Counted from the first letter of the stretch, positions 27,766 through 34,794 are shown. The stretch: 40,263 nucleotides of DNA from HGM11412 sp045536025 (GCA_045536025.1 JAZSMT010000036.1:1-40263), one strand, 5' to 3'. Notes: generated by a model from the letters alone, not told the origin. Translations and numbers: made by a program.

Positions 27766-27794
27766 TTGATAATTTTTGTATATGGTAGTATACT
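27766..27794 (+). promoter_or_regulatory. Promoter of the cysteine-rich small gene, abutting the ATG
   Basis: TTGATA (27766-27771), exact 17-base spacer, TATACT (27789-27794), then six bases to the ATG at 27801. No ribosome-binding site fits, so the mRNA is predicted to be leaderless. Confidence 0.65.
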
Positions 27795-27800
27795 ATATAT

Positions 27801-27965
27801 ATGGACTGTGTATTATTCGATAGAAAGTGTATAAATTGCGGTGAGTGTGACCGTTGCGACTTAAATCCCGATAAAATTTGCGATAGTTGTGGTAAATGTT
27901 TAGAAACGGATTCAGAGTATCGTGCAATTAAAATAACAGAGATTAAAATAGATAAAAAGGCGTAG
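27801..27965 (+). CDS. Small cysteine-rich protein (54 aa), possible Fe-S or zinc binder
   Basis: 54 residues with eight cysteines. Cys10-x2-Cys13-x2-Cys16-x2-Cys19 (KCINCGECDRC) and Cys27-x2-Cys30-x2-Cys33 (ICDSCGKC) form two CxxCxxC clusters, plus Cys3; the last 20 residues are charged and may form a strand-turn-strand. The spacing suggests [4Fe-4S] or zinc binding, but I do not recognise a characterised family. The reality of the gene is supported by its near-consensus promoter set exactly for the ATG, coding-like composition, and a stop codon inside a terminator stem. It is divergent from lexA and convergent with hflX, which raises but does not show a DNA-damage or stress role. Confidence 0.75.
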   Translation: MDCVLFDRKCINCGECDRCDLNPDKICDSCGKCLETDSEYRAIKITEIKIDKKA

Positions 27966-27983
27966 AATTTTCTACGCCTTTTT
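27954..27983. terminator. Bidirectional terminator between the cysteine-rich gene and hflX
   Basis: Perfect 13-bp stem AAAAAGGCGTAGA/TCTACGCCTTTTT with an ATTT loop. Both stop codons (27963-27965 on + and 27972-27974 on -) lie inside the stem arms. Confidence 0.9.
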
Positions 27984-29198
27984 AAATTTTACAAATTTAG
28001 AAAAAATACTTTTTTTACAGCTAATGTTTGCAATTACACAGTCGTTTTTATAATCGAGTTCAAAACTGTCAAGTAGTTTTGAAAGCTTTGTAAACTCTAA
28101 TAGTTGTGAATAAGCAATTTTAAGTTTGGTTATAACGTAACTTGATTTTAAAATTTCGGATATTTTATTAAAAAGCTTATCAAAATTTTTACCTTCTTTT
28201 GCCGAAATGCAAATAAACTTTGAAGATATCTCTTCATAGTTTTGAATATTGTCGCATTTATTGAGAACGAGTAGGGTTTCAGCCGTTGAATTAAGCCCTT
28301 CAAGTGTTGATTTGGTAACTTTAAGCTGAGCGTTATAATCACTAGTAGCATCGCAAACTATTATTATCAGGTCAGCCTCGGTTGCACTTTCAAGCGTTGA
28401 TTTAAACGCCTCGATTAGATTGTGCGGTATATCTCTTATAAATCCTACCGTATCGGTAATAATCACGTCGATACCGTCAATTTTAGTCTTTCTAAGCGTT
28501 GGGTCAAGCGTGGCAAAAAGCTTATTTTCAACAAGCACGTCAGCACCTGTTAAGCGGTTTAATAGGGTGGACTTTCCAACGTTTGTATATCCTACGAGAG
28601 ATATTATAAATTCCTGATTTTTATTGCGCCTATAAGTTTGTAATTTTCGTCTAGTTTCAAGGTCTAAAAGCTCTTCTTTAAGCTTATCAATTCTTCCTCT
28701 AATATGTCGCCTATCAGTTTCAAGCTTGGTTTCACCAGGGCCTCTCGTTCCTATACCACCGCCTAATCTAGATAAAGCTTCGCCTTTACCTTTTAAACGG
28801 GGATATAAATATTCTAGCTGAGCAAGTTCTACCTGAATTTTACCCTCGTGCGTTTTAGCTGAAGATGCAAAAATATCTAAAATTAGGGTAGTTCTATCAA
28901 TAACTTTAACACCTAACGCTTCAGATAAGTTTATAGTTTGAGAGGGTGATAGTGCACCGTCAAAAATACAGGTAGTTGCGCCTAGTCTATCAATTTCAAG
29001 GCGTATTTCTTCAGCTTTACCCTTACCAATATAAGTAGCAGGGGTTATTTGCCGAATTTTAACTGCGTTAAATCCTACGGGAATTGCGTTTGCGCTAGTT
29101 ATTAAATTGTAAATTTCATCAATTAAATAATCAACGTTTTCATCACCTGTTATCGGCTCTATTACGAAAACGCTTTCTTTTTCAAATATATCTTCCAT
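27972..29198 (-). CDS. hflX: GTPase HflX (ribosome splitting factor)
   Basis: 408 residues. The N-terminal HflX domain has TYIGKGKAEEI and the family glycine-rich segment SRLGGGIGTRGPGETKLETD (about 143-162); a coiled-coil linker leads to the GTPase domain with G1 GYTNVGKS (203-210), the DTVGFIRDIPHNLIEAF G3/switch II region and NKCD (G4). HflX binds and splits stalled or heat-damaged ribosomes. Its ATG overlaps the recombinase stop by one base (TAATG), and GAGGA lies upstream, so the two genes form an operon. Confidence 0.95.
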   Translation of the reverse strand: MEDIFEKESVFVIEPITGDENVDYLIDEIYNLITSANAIPVGFNAVKIRQITPATYIGKGKAEEIRLEIDRLGATTCIFDGALSPSQTINLSEALGVKVIDRTTLILDIFASSAKTHEGKIQVELAQLEYLYPRLKGKGEALSRLGGGIGTRGPGETKLETDRRHIRGRIDKLKEELLDLETRRKLQTYRRNKNQEFIISLVGYTNVGKSTLLNRLTGADVLVENKLFATLDPTLRKTKIDGIDVIITDTVGFIRDIPHNLIEAFKSTLESATEADLIIIVCDATSDYNAQLKVTKSTLEGLNSTAETLLVLNKCDNIQNYEEISSKFICISAKEGKNFDKLFNKISEILKSSYVITKLKIAYSQLLEFTKLSKLLDSFELDYKNDCVIANISCKKSIFSKFVKFKKA

Positions 29199-30238
29199 TA
29201 ATCCTCGCGTAGTTTTACCAATTTTATCGCTTTTCGCCTAAAATCTTCACTCTGCGCCGCGTAATGCTTTTTAGTAGTATTTACGTCGCTGTGTCCTAAA
29301 AAGTCGGCTACAAGGTAAATATCTTGCGTTTCACGGTATAAATTAGTGCCAAACGTGCTTCTAAGCTTATGCGGAGTAATCTTTTTAAGCGGAGTTATAA
29401 TTTTAGCGTATTTTTTAACTAGTTCTTGTATCGTTCTAACGCTTATACGCTTATTTTGAAGGCTTAAAAACAAAGCGTTTTCAGTAGGGGATAGCCCTTC
29501 AATCGTGCTCCTTTTTTGAAGCCATGCTTTAAGCGCTTTATCAACCTCGTCGTTAAAATATAAAATAGTGCGGTTACCGCCTTTTCTAGTAACGGCAAAG
29601 CTCATATCTTCAAAGTTTATATCGTCAACGTTTAAGCCAACTAGCTCACTATTACGAATACCCGTACCTAAAAATAAGGTTAGAATTGCAACGTCACGAA
29701 TTTTAGTGCTTTTATGATACGCCTTTTGATGGTCAGAAAACTTTTCACCGCTATCAGCAAGATTTAATAACTTTACAATTTCTGAAATATCAAGCCTTAT
29801 TATTTCTTTATCGTGTAGTTTAGGGAGGCTAATTTTAGCTGCCGTGTTTGACTTAATCTTACCTTTATTGAAAAAATACTTATAAAAAGCTCTAACCGTT
29901 GCCATTTTACGCGATTTTGCGCGTTCGTTACACGATTGCTCTTTACCGTTTATCTCATATAACGATAAATAAGCCATATAATTTTCAAACGCCGTAATAT
30001 CAACGTTTTCAATATCTTCTAAGCTAAGATTTTCAATAATTTTGTTTTTATATACTCGTTTTACTAAATAATCAAGGAAAATTCGTATATCATAAACGTA
30101 ATTTAAGCGGGTAAGAGGGGAGGTATATTCGGTAATTCCCAAGACAAACTCAGAAGTCATAGGCGGTAAATCGTTAAGCATAGAATTTATCTTTTTAATA
30201 GTGTTTATCTCACGCTCTTTAAAATAATTTTCAGCCAT
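29198..30238 (-). CDS. Tyrosine recombinase, Xer family (XerS-like)
   Basis: 346 residues. The N-terminal core-binding SAM-like domain (about 30-135) precedes the catalytic domain with Arg195 (GTGIRNSEL), Lys219 (TRKGGNR), His290 and Arg293 (PHKLRSTF), His316 (LGHSDVNTT) and nucleophile Tyr326 (KKHYAAQ). The length and an extra loop of about 15 residues before IRDVAILTLF resemble the single recombinase XerS more than XerC or XerD (about 300 residues). It probably resolves chromosome dimers, but a mobile-element integrase cannot be excluded. A strong Shine-Dalgarno TAGGAGGT precedes the ATG. hflX follows in the operon and a recombinase-type inverted repeat lies about 140 bases upstream. Confidence 0.85.
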   Translation of the reverse strand: MAENYFKEREINTIKKINSMLNDLPPMTSEFVLGITEYTSPLTRLNYVYDIRIFLDYLVKRVYKNKIIENLSLEDIENVDITAFENYMAYLSLYEINGKEQSCNERAKSRKMATVRAFYKYFFNKGKIKSNTAAKISLPKLHDKEIIRLDISEIVKLLNLADSGEKFSDHQKAYHKSTKIRDVAILTLFLGTGIRNSELVGLNVDDINFEDMSFAVTRKGGNRTILYFNDEVDKALKAWLQKRSTIEGLSPTENALFLSLQNKRISVRTIQELVKKYAKIITPLKKITPHKLRSTFGTNLYRETQDIYLVADFLGHSDVNTTKKHYAAQSEDFRRKAIKLVKLRED

Positions 30239-30255
30239 AAAAACCTCCTATAAAT

Positions 30256-30283
30256 ATTTTATCATACTTTTCGCAAAACACAA
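30256..30283 (-). promoter_or_regulatory. Candidate promoter of the recombinase-hflX operon
   Basis: Minus strand TTGTGT (30278-30283), 16-base spacer, TAAAAT (30256-30261). The spacer contains a CGCAAAA motif also found in the inverted repeat, so the recombinase might bind its own promoter. The predicted start falls on the edge of the Shine-Dalgarno sequence, which lowers confidence. Confidence 0.3.
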
Positions 30284-30299
30284 TGATTTTACGCAAAGA
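30268..30299. repeat. Two direct copies of a TTTT(A)CGCAAA motif
   Basis: TTTTCGCAAAA (30268-30278) and TTTTACGCAAAGA (30287-30299) repeat at a 20-base interval, two helical turns apart on one face. The same CGCAAAA core forms the inner arms of the inverted repeat at 30375-30412. They may be accessory binding sites for the recombinase. Confidence 0.4.
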
Positions 30300-30374
30300 T
30301 TTTATAGTGAAAGTAGCGATTTTTAAATTTTAAAATTATAATTTTAGTGTAGAGCATTATATTTATACAGTTGT

Positions 30375-30412
30375 TAATCTATGCGCAAAAGTCTTGTTTT
30401 GCGCATAGATTA
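30375..30412. repeat. Perfect 16-bp inverted repeat with 6-bp spacer; candidate recombination core site
   Basis: Arms TAATCTATGCGCAAAA (30375-30390) and TTTTGCGCATAGATTA (30397-30412) flank an asymmetric GTCTTG. Two perfect arms around a 6-8 bp spacer is the architecture of tyrosine recombinase core sites. No T run follows on either strand, so it is not a standard terminator. It lies between ygjP and the recombinase gene, both on the minus strand. Confidence 0.6.
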
Positions 30413-30425
30413 TGTTAAAAATCAA

Positions 30426-30462
30426 CGGAATTACCGAAAATTTTGATTTTTTGATAATTCCG
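30426..30462 (-). terminator. Weak hairpin after ygjP, possible terminator
   Basis: An 8-bp inverted repeat CGGAATTA (30426-30433)/TAATTCCG (30455-30462) with a 21-base AT-rich loop; on the minus strand it is followed by TTGATTTTT. It lies 13 bases after the ygjP stop. The long loop makes this a weak candidate. Confidence 0.3.
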
Positions 30463-30474
30463 AAATTTTTTATA

Positions 30475-31059
30475 CTAATAATCTATTTTATTTATAAAAC
30501 TAAATTTTTTAAGAGTTTCTCTTAATAATTTTTCATTTATAAAATAACTTGAAAGCAATTTGTGAAAATCTTTTTTATGATTAAAATATTTTGTATGACA
30601 AAGCTCGTGTAAAATAACGTAATCAATTAACTCATTATCTATCATTACAAGCTTGTAGTTTAAAAAAATATTATTCGTTTTATCACAAGCGCCCCATCTT
30701 GATTTATAATTTTTAATTTTAACGCCATTATATATAAAGCCGTAAAAATTAGATAAATATTGTAAACGCTGAGGTAAATATTCGTTGGCTATCCTTTTAA
30801 CGTTTTTTATAAAATCTTCGGAAAAATCTACGATTTCGCCGTACAATAAGCCTTTATTTTTAGATAAAACAGCTTGATATTTATTAGTTATAGTTAATTT
30901 TTTAGATTGATGTTTTTTTATCCACGCCTCTTTTGATTTAATAAATTCATATATTTTATCGTTTGACATATTAATTGGCGCTTTTACAGTCAAAATTCCT
31001 AGCTCGTCAACGTATATTGATATTGTTATTCTTCTTGATTTTATGAGGTTAAAGTTCAT
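30475..31059 (-). CDS. YgjP-type zinc metalloprotease (M48-like, DUF45)
   Basis: 194 residues. The zinc motif HELCH (His151, Glu152, His155) is followed by NHKKDFH with a third His ligand, and YKSRWGAC (118-125) matches the family SRWGSC segment. YgjP proteins are small cytosolic WSS1/SprT-like metalloproteins of uncertain substrate, often next to restriction or repair genes. It is monocistronic on the minus strand. No Shine-Dalgarno sequence is present: TAAAAT sits six bases before the ATG. Confidence 0.85.
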   Translation of the reverse strand: MNFNLIKSRRITISIYVDELGILTVKAPINMSNDKIYEFIKSKEAWIKKHQSKKLTITNKYQAVLSKNKGLLYGEIVDFSEDFIKNVKRIANEYLPQRLQYLSNFYGFIYNGVKIKNYKSRWGACDKTNNIFLNYKLVMIDNELIDYVILHELCHTKYFNHKKDFHKLLSSYFINEKLLRETLKKFSFINKIDY

Positions 31060-31065
31060 GTTTTT

Positions 31066-31094
31066 ATTTTAGCATAATAATTAAATAATTACAA
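31066..31094 (-). promoter_or_regulatory. ygjP promoter, abutting the ATG
   Basis: Minus strand TTGTAA (31089-31094), exact 17-base spacer, TAAAAT (31066-31071), then six bases to the ATG. The predicted transcript starts at the initiation codon. Confidence 0.55.
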
Positions 31095-31108
31095 TTTAAA
31101 AATATGAA

Positions 31109-31137
31109 TTGACATAATTAATTATAAATGATATAAT
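31109..31137 (+). promoter_or_regulatory. Full-consensus sigma-A promoter of the PadR-like gene
   Basis: TTGACA (31109-31114), 17-base spacer, TATAAT (31132-31137), a perfect match to the vegetative consensus. The start near 31144 leaves a 45-base leader. It is divergent from the ygjP promoter. Confidence 0.85.
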
Positions 31138-31189
31138 TATAATAAAATTTAGACTTTTTTGTAAAATCACTTAATTTATCGGAGAATTT

Positions 31190-32434
31190 ATGAGTTTTAA
31201 CGAAAATTTACGCGGTCAAACAAATAGCATAATTTTGTTTATTTTATTAAACGGCGACCGTCATACCGACGAACTTAAAGAAATTATTGACGAGAAATTT
31301 TCTACCGTTAAAATCGGCACGCTGTATAGTGTAATTTCAAGGATGAAAACCCAAGGTCAAATTACCGAATATCGCGCAAGCTCTAACGACGGTTCTCGTC
31401 GTAAATACTATAAAATTACTGAGCAAGGTAAAAAACTTTTCTTTGACGAATATTACGATTTGTTTGACGGTATTACCCTTCCTGAAAAACAAGAACCCAA
31501 AGAGGAAGAGTCAAAGCTTGAAATTCTAGATGAAAATGAAGAGTTATATCTTAAATACATAAAAAAAGCCGAAACAGCTGATGCTTACGGCGATATTGAC
31601 TTTTCTTCAGTTCCCATTGAAGAGCCTGAAATTAAGGCTAATAAGCCAATAATTGAGCCTGAAGTTCAAATTTCAACTCCCCTATCGCAATTTGATGAAA
31701 AAGATGACGATGCTATCGAGCCTAAAGGCGTTGATTATGACAGCGTTGTATCGTCTGAATACGAATATAAATCAGTTTTACATAAACTATTTCCTAAATT
31801 TAATAGTTATAGCGATAATTATTACGACGAATACGCCTTTACAAAACGTGAGATAGATATTCAACCAACTAATACCGTAGAGGTTGACGTTAAAAACGAA
31901 ATTCAAGAAACTCAAGAAGTTCATACTTTTGACACTATATACGACCTTTCTGAGAAGGAAAATATAAAAATTAGAACGTCTGGCGATACTAATAGATATC
32001 AAGGTACCAAAATACTTGCTAATAAGCTTCGCTTTCACTCAGCGATACTTCTATTAGTAGTTGCCGTGTTAGAATATTTGTTAACCTCGTTTATTTTTTC
32101 AGGAACGGTTGCTTTTAACGGCGCTACTTTAGTGAGAATTGCCGTAATATTCGGTGCTTTTGCAGTTATAATGGGTATAATTTACGCACTTAGATACAAC
32201 CATACGGTAAAAGACTTACCAAAATTTATAAACTCAATAGAGCTTGCAATAATAGTTACTATCGGCACCGTTATAATATCCCTTTGTATCGCGTCTATAA
32301 ACGGAATAAATATGTATAATTTCTCTGAAGTTTATAACGCCATATTATTACCGTCTATTATGTCAATGAATTTACCGCTTTACGTTGCGATAGTTCATTT
32401 CTTATCAAAACTTGATATTTATCAATCAATATAA
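31190..32434 (+). CDS. PadR-like regulator fused to a four-helix membrane domain
   Basis: 414 residues in three parts. Residues 1-95 form a PadR-type winged helix (LKEIIDEKFSTVKIGTLYSV, RRKYYKITEQGKKLF). Residues 96-280 are an acidic, low-complexity linker rich in Glu, Asp and Pro. Residues 284-404 hold four predicted membrane helices (284-303, 312-334, 350-371, 383-404), leaving the DNA-binding end in the cytoplasm. This suggests a membrane-tethered one-component regulator; its signal and targets are unknown. GGAG lies 8 bases before the ATG. The gene is monocistronic with its own perfect promoter and terminator, so it is likely well expressed. Confidence 0.75.
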   Translation: MSFNENLRGQTNSIILFILLNGDRHTDELKEIIDEKFSTVKIGTLYSVISRMKTQGQITEYRASSNDGSRRKYYKITEQGKKLFFDEYYDLFDGITLPEKQEPKEEESKLEILDENEELYLKYIKKAETADAYGDIDFSSVPIEEPEIKANKPIIEPEVQISTPLSQFDEKDDDAIEPKGVDYDSVVSSEYEYKSVLHKLFPKFNSYSDNYYDEYAFTKREIDIQPTNTVEVDVKNEIQETQEVHTFDTIYDLSEKENIKIRTSGDTNRYQGTKILANKLRFHSAILLLVVAVLEYLLTSFIFSGTVAFNGATLVRIAVIFGAFAVIMGIIYALRYNHTVKDLPKFINSIELAIIVTIGTVIISLCIASINGINMYNFSEVYNAILLPSIMSMNLPLYVAIVHFLSKLDIYQSI

Positions 32435-32467
32435 AAAATATCCATCGGCTGTGCCGATGGATATTTT
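32435..32467. terminator. Bidirectional terminator between the PadR-like gene and the creatininase-like gene
   Basis: Perfect 15-bp stem AAAATATCCATCGGC/GCCGATGGATATTTT with a TGT loop, immediately after one stop codon and before the other. Confidence 0.9.
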
Positions 32468-32468
32468 A

Positions 32469-33203
32469 TTATTTAATTGCGTTTTTAAGATATTCTAGCG
32501 ATTTTTCAACCATAATATTACCGAGTTCAACGTTAGCTTCTTTTGCGCTTTCAGTAAACCAATGTTTAATATCAGGAATTCGCGATAAATCAATACTATC
32601 AGGATATAACGACATTAAAATCGAACTTTCATACTTACCAGCATGATCGTATCCAGTAGCGTTTTGAACGGCAGTGCTCATAGTAGGAATTACTTTTATC
32701 CAATTAAAGGGGTTATTATCACCTTCTAATTCGTTATAATAATCGGAATAACTTTCACTGCCCCACCAGCCTTCACCTAAAGTTTCTTCTAAATATTTAA
32801 GCGTTGCACGCTTTGCTGCCATACGATAGCAAAGCGTCATCGGCATTTCGGATTCTTGTTCAAATTGATGATGAATTACAACGTATATATTTCTAAATCC
32901 AGAGTAAAGCATACTCATAAAGATGTAATAAACGTAGTCTTCAAAAGCCTTTTCTGGAACGTGTACCGTACCACTAGTTCTACCGCCAACGGCGTAACTT
33001 GATGGACTGTACGCAACGGTAGGCGCAATCATAATTTCCTTTGTTTGAGAAAGTTTATCAATCAAGCCCTCTGCAATTAACGTATCACAACCGTATGAAC
33101 AGTGCGGGCCGTGATATTCAACCGTTCCGCCAACGAAAACGAGTGGGATTTTGTTTTGTTTAACGTAATCTGTTTCTTTAGGAAAACTGTGATTTAATAA
33201 CAT
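32469..33203 (-). CDS. Creatininase-family amidohydrolase-like protein
   Basis: 244 residues. The first metal site of the creatininase fold is intact: Glu29, His31 and Asp40 in VEYHGPHCSYGCD, with the same spacing as Glu34, His36 and Asp45 of Pseudomonas creatininase; GGRTSGTVHV and DHAGKYESSI are also family-like. The usual NGHGGN or NGHYEN loop reads IHHQFEQE, so the second metal site differs. Known members open cyclic amides (creatinine, 3-dehydro-inosose-like or F420 and riboflavin intermediates), so the substrate is not predictable. AAGGAG precedes the ATG. It is the last gene of a three-gene operon. Confidence 0.82.
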   Translation of the reverse strand: MLLNHSFPKETDYVKQNKIPLVFVGGTVEYHGPHCSYGCDTLIAEGLIDKLSQTKEIMIAPTVAYSPSSYAVGGRTSGTVHVPEKAFEDYVYYIFMSMLYSGFRNIYVVIHHQFEQESEMPMTLCYRMAAKRATLKYLEETLGEGWWGSESYSDYYNELEGDNNPFNWIKVIPTMSTAVQNATGYDHAGKYESSILMSLYPDSIDLSRIPDIKHWFTESAKEANVELGNIMVEKSLEYLKNAIK

Positions 33204-33213
33204 AATTTACTCC

Positions 33214-33576
33214 TTAAAACGCCATAGTGGTGTAATATGCGAGGTTTGTTTGCCTATTATCAAGTCGACCGTATTGTACGACGATTTTTTGTGTGCTTTC
33301 AAGTTTTAACGCATATTGAGTTTCAAAAGGAACGATATAGCCACACATATCGTCAACGTTATTCGTTCTAAAACAGCGCACAGATTGAGGTTTAACCTTC
33401 CAAATGATATTCGTATAAGGCTCTTTATCAGGAAAATATACTTTTACTTTTATTATAGCTTCCTTATTTGAATCGTTTACAACAATTACACTTTCATGCC
33501 CTTTCAAAACTCCCTCGCCTTCAGGTGGAAGTTCACAGTCAGGAATTATCCAATTTTTTTTACCAACAATACTCAT
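33214..33576 (-). CDS. Sensory rhodopsin transducer (ASRT) family protein
   Basis: 120 residues, a close fit to the Anabaena sensory rhodopsin transducer family (PF07100): GKKNWIIPDCELPP, HESVIVVNDSNKEA, VYFPDKEPY and the late VVQYGRLDNRQTNLAYYTTMA are family hallmarks. The fold is a small beta-sandwich that forms a tetramer in the Anabaena protein. No rhodopsin gene is present here, and members in non-phototrophs have been proposed to bind small molecules such as sugars. It lies 3 bases after the creatinase-like gene and 10 before the creatininase-like gene, so a role as a binding or accessory subunit of that pathway is inferred. Confidence 0.85.
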   Translation of the reverse strand: MSIVGKKNWIIPDCELPPEGEGVLKGHESVIVVNDSNKEAIIKVKVYFPDKEPYTNIIWKVKPQSVRCFRTNNVDDMCGYIVPFETQYALKLESTQKIVVQYGRLDNRQTNLAYYTTMAF

Positions 33577-33579
33577 AAA

Positions 33580-34752
33580 TTAAAATCCTAACTCAATAAT
33601 ACCCTTTTTCAAATAATCGGTATAACTTTCACAGCCATTTTCTTTTATGGCAACGCCCTTTTCCCAACGGCAACCAAACGTAGGACCAGAAATAAAGGTG
33701 TCAATTTGGAAGGTCATATTATTTTCAAGTTTATAATGACTTGAAGTTTCCATCCAAGGAGCTTCAACCTCAATCATACCCGTTCCGTGGCAAGGACCGT
33801 ACACGTAGTTGCTTTCATAGCCTGCATCTTTATATGCTTGCAAGAAATTCTTAGCAACCTCGTCAGCATAAACGCCTGATTTCAATTGACTTTCAGTCCA
33901 ATCATGCATCTTTAAGCAAAATTCAATAAGGTCACGACGTTCACCTTCAAGTTTGCCCATGCAAACAGGTAAACCGATAGATGGCGAATAACCGTCAATT
34001 TTAGCTGATAAATTAAGTTGAACGATATCGTTTTTACCAATTTCTCTATACCTAGAACGAGAAATAGCGTGGCGCGTACTTTCTTCTGAGAACACGTACA
34101 TAGGAAGCCCTTCGTATTCAGCACCGTGTTCATAAATTACCTTTTGAGCAACGCCTACCATTTGAAGTTCAGTAACGCCAGGTTTTAAGGCTTTAATTAC
34201 TTCATTGGTTGCAATTTCAATAATTCTAAAACCTTCTCTTAAGCAAGCAAGCTCGTTTTCAGACTTAATTTTTCTAAGTTCAACCATTATATCGCTACAT
34301 ACGCTAATTTCAGCCTTAGGAAAATTTTCTTTAAGTCCGTCAAGTATAGGAAGAGTGCACTCAACGTAACTACCAAGCCCTATTTTAATATTTTCGCCGG
34401 TAGCGCCAACGTAATTAAATGCATCTTTGAAAGTATTGCAAACGAGTTCGGGATAAGAAGGGTCTGCCGATTCACGGAATTCCTTAAGCACCATAACTTT
34501 ATCAATTTTACCAAAATCTTTAGCAAATACAGACGATTCAGGTCCAACTAAAAGCACGGCTTTACCGTTTGCACCTATCAATACGCCTGCTCTTTCAAAC
34601 AACGGCCAAAAGCCCGAAAAATATCTAGCGTTAGCATAGTCGCTTTCGGTTGATACAACAAGCATTGCATCAAGACCTTTTTTACTGATAAGTTTAGAAG
34701 CTTTTTCAATTCTTTGATTATATTCATAATCGGGAATACAAATTCTACTCAT
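33580..34752 (-). CDS. Creatinase-like M24 (pita-bread) hydrolase lacking metal ligands
   Basis: 390 residues. An N-terminal creatinase-type domain (about 10-145) precedes the pita-bread domain. In M24 aminopeptidases five residues bind two metals (Asp, Asp, His, Glu, Glu). Here the first two are Asn247 (IVQLNLSAK) and Ser258 (GYSPSIG), while His322 (GPCHGTGM) and Glu364 (CRWEKGV) remain and Asp351 replaces a Glu. Creatinase, a metal-free member, also has Leu-Asn at the first position. I therefore read it as a creatinase-type C-N hydrolase rather than a peptidase. AAGGAG lies upstream. It is first in the operon and divergent from an AraC regulator. Confidence 0.82.
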   Translation of the reverse strand: MSRICIPDYEYNQRIEKASKLISKKGLDAMLVVSTESDYANARYFSGFWPLFERAGVLIGANGKAVLLVGPESSVFAKDFGKIDKVMVLKEFRESADPSYPELVCNTFKDAFNYVGATGENIKIGLGSYVECTLPILDGLKENFPKAEISVCSDIMVELRKIKSENELACLREGFRIIEIATNEVIKALKPGVTELQMVGVAQKVIYEHGAEYEGLPMYVFSEESTRHAISRSRYREIGKNDIVQLNLSAKIDGYSPSIGLPVCMGKLEGERRDLIEFCLKMHDWTESQLKSGVYADEVAKNFLQAYKDAGYESNYVYGPCHGTGMIEVEAPWMETSSHYKLENNMTFQIDTFISGPTFGCRWEKGVAIKENGCESYTDYLKKGIIELGF

Positions 34753-34794
34753 AATTTATCTCCTTAATCTTTTTGATTTAATTTTATAACTAAA

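Noticed and set aside
30375..30412. Reading the inverted repeat as a terminator
   Set aside because: The stem is strong but neither strand has a following T run, unlike every other terminator in the window.
30393..30420. A canonical 28-bp dif site using TTATGTTAAAA as the XerD arm
   Set aside because: The 11 bases where the XerC arm should be match the Firmicutes consensus at only about 3 positions, so the standard layout is not met.
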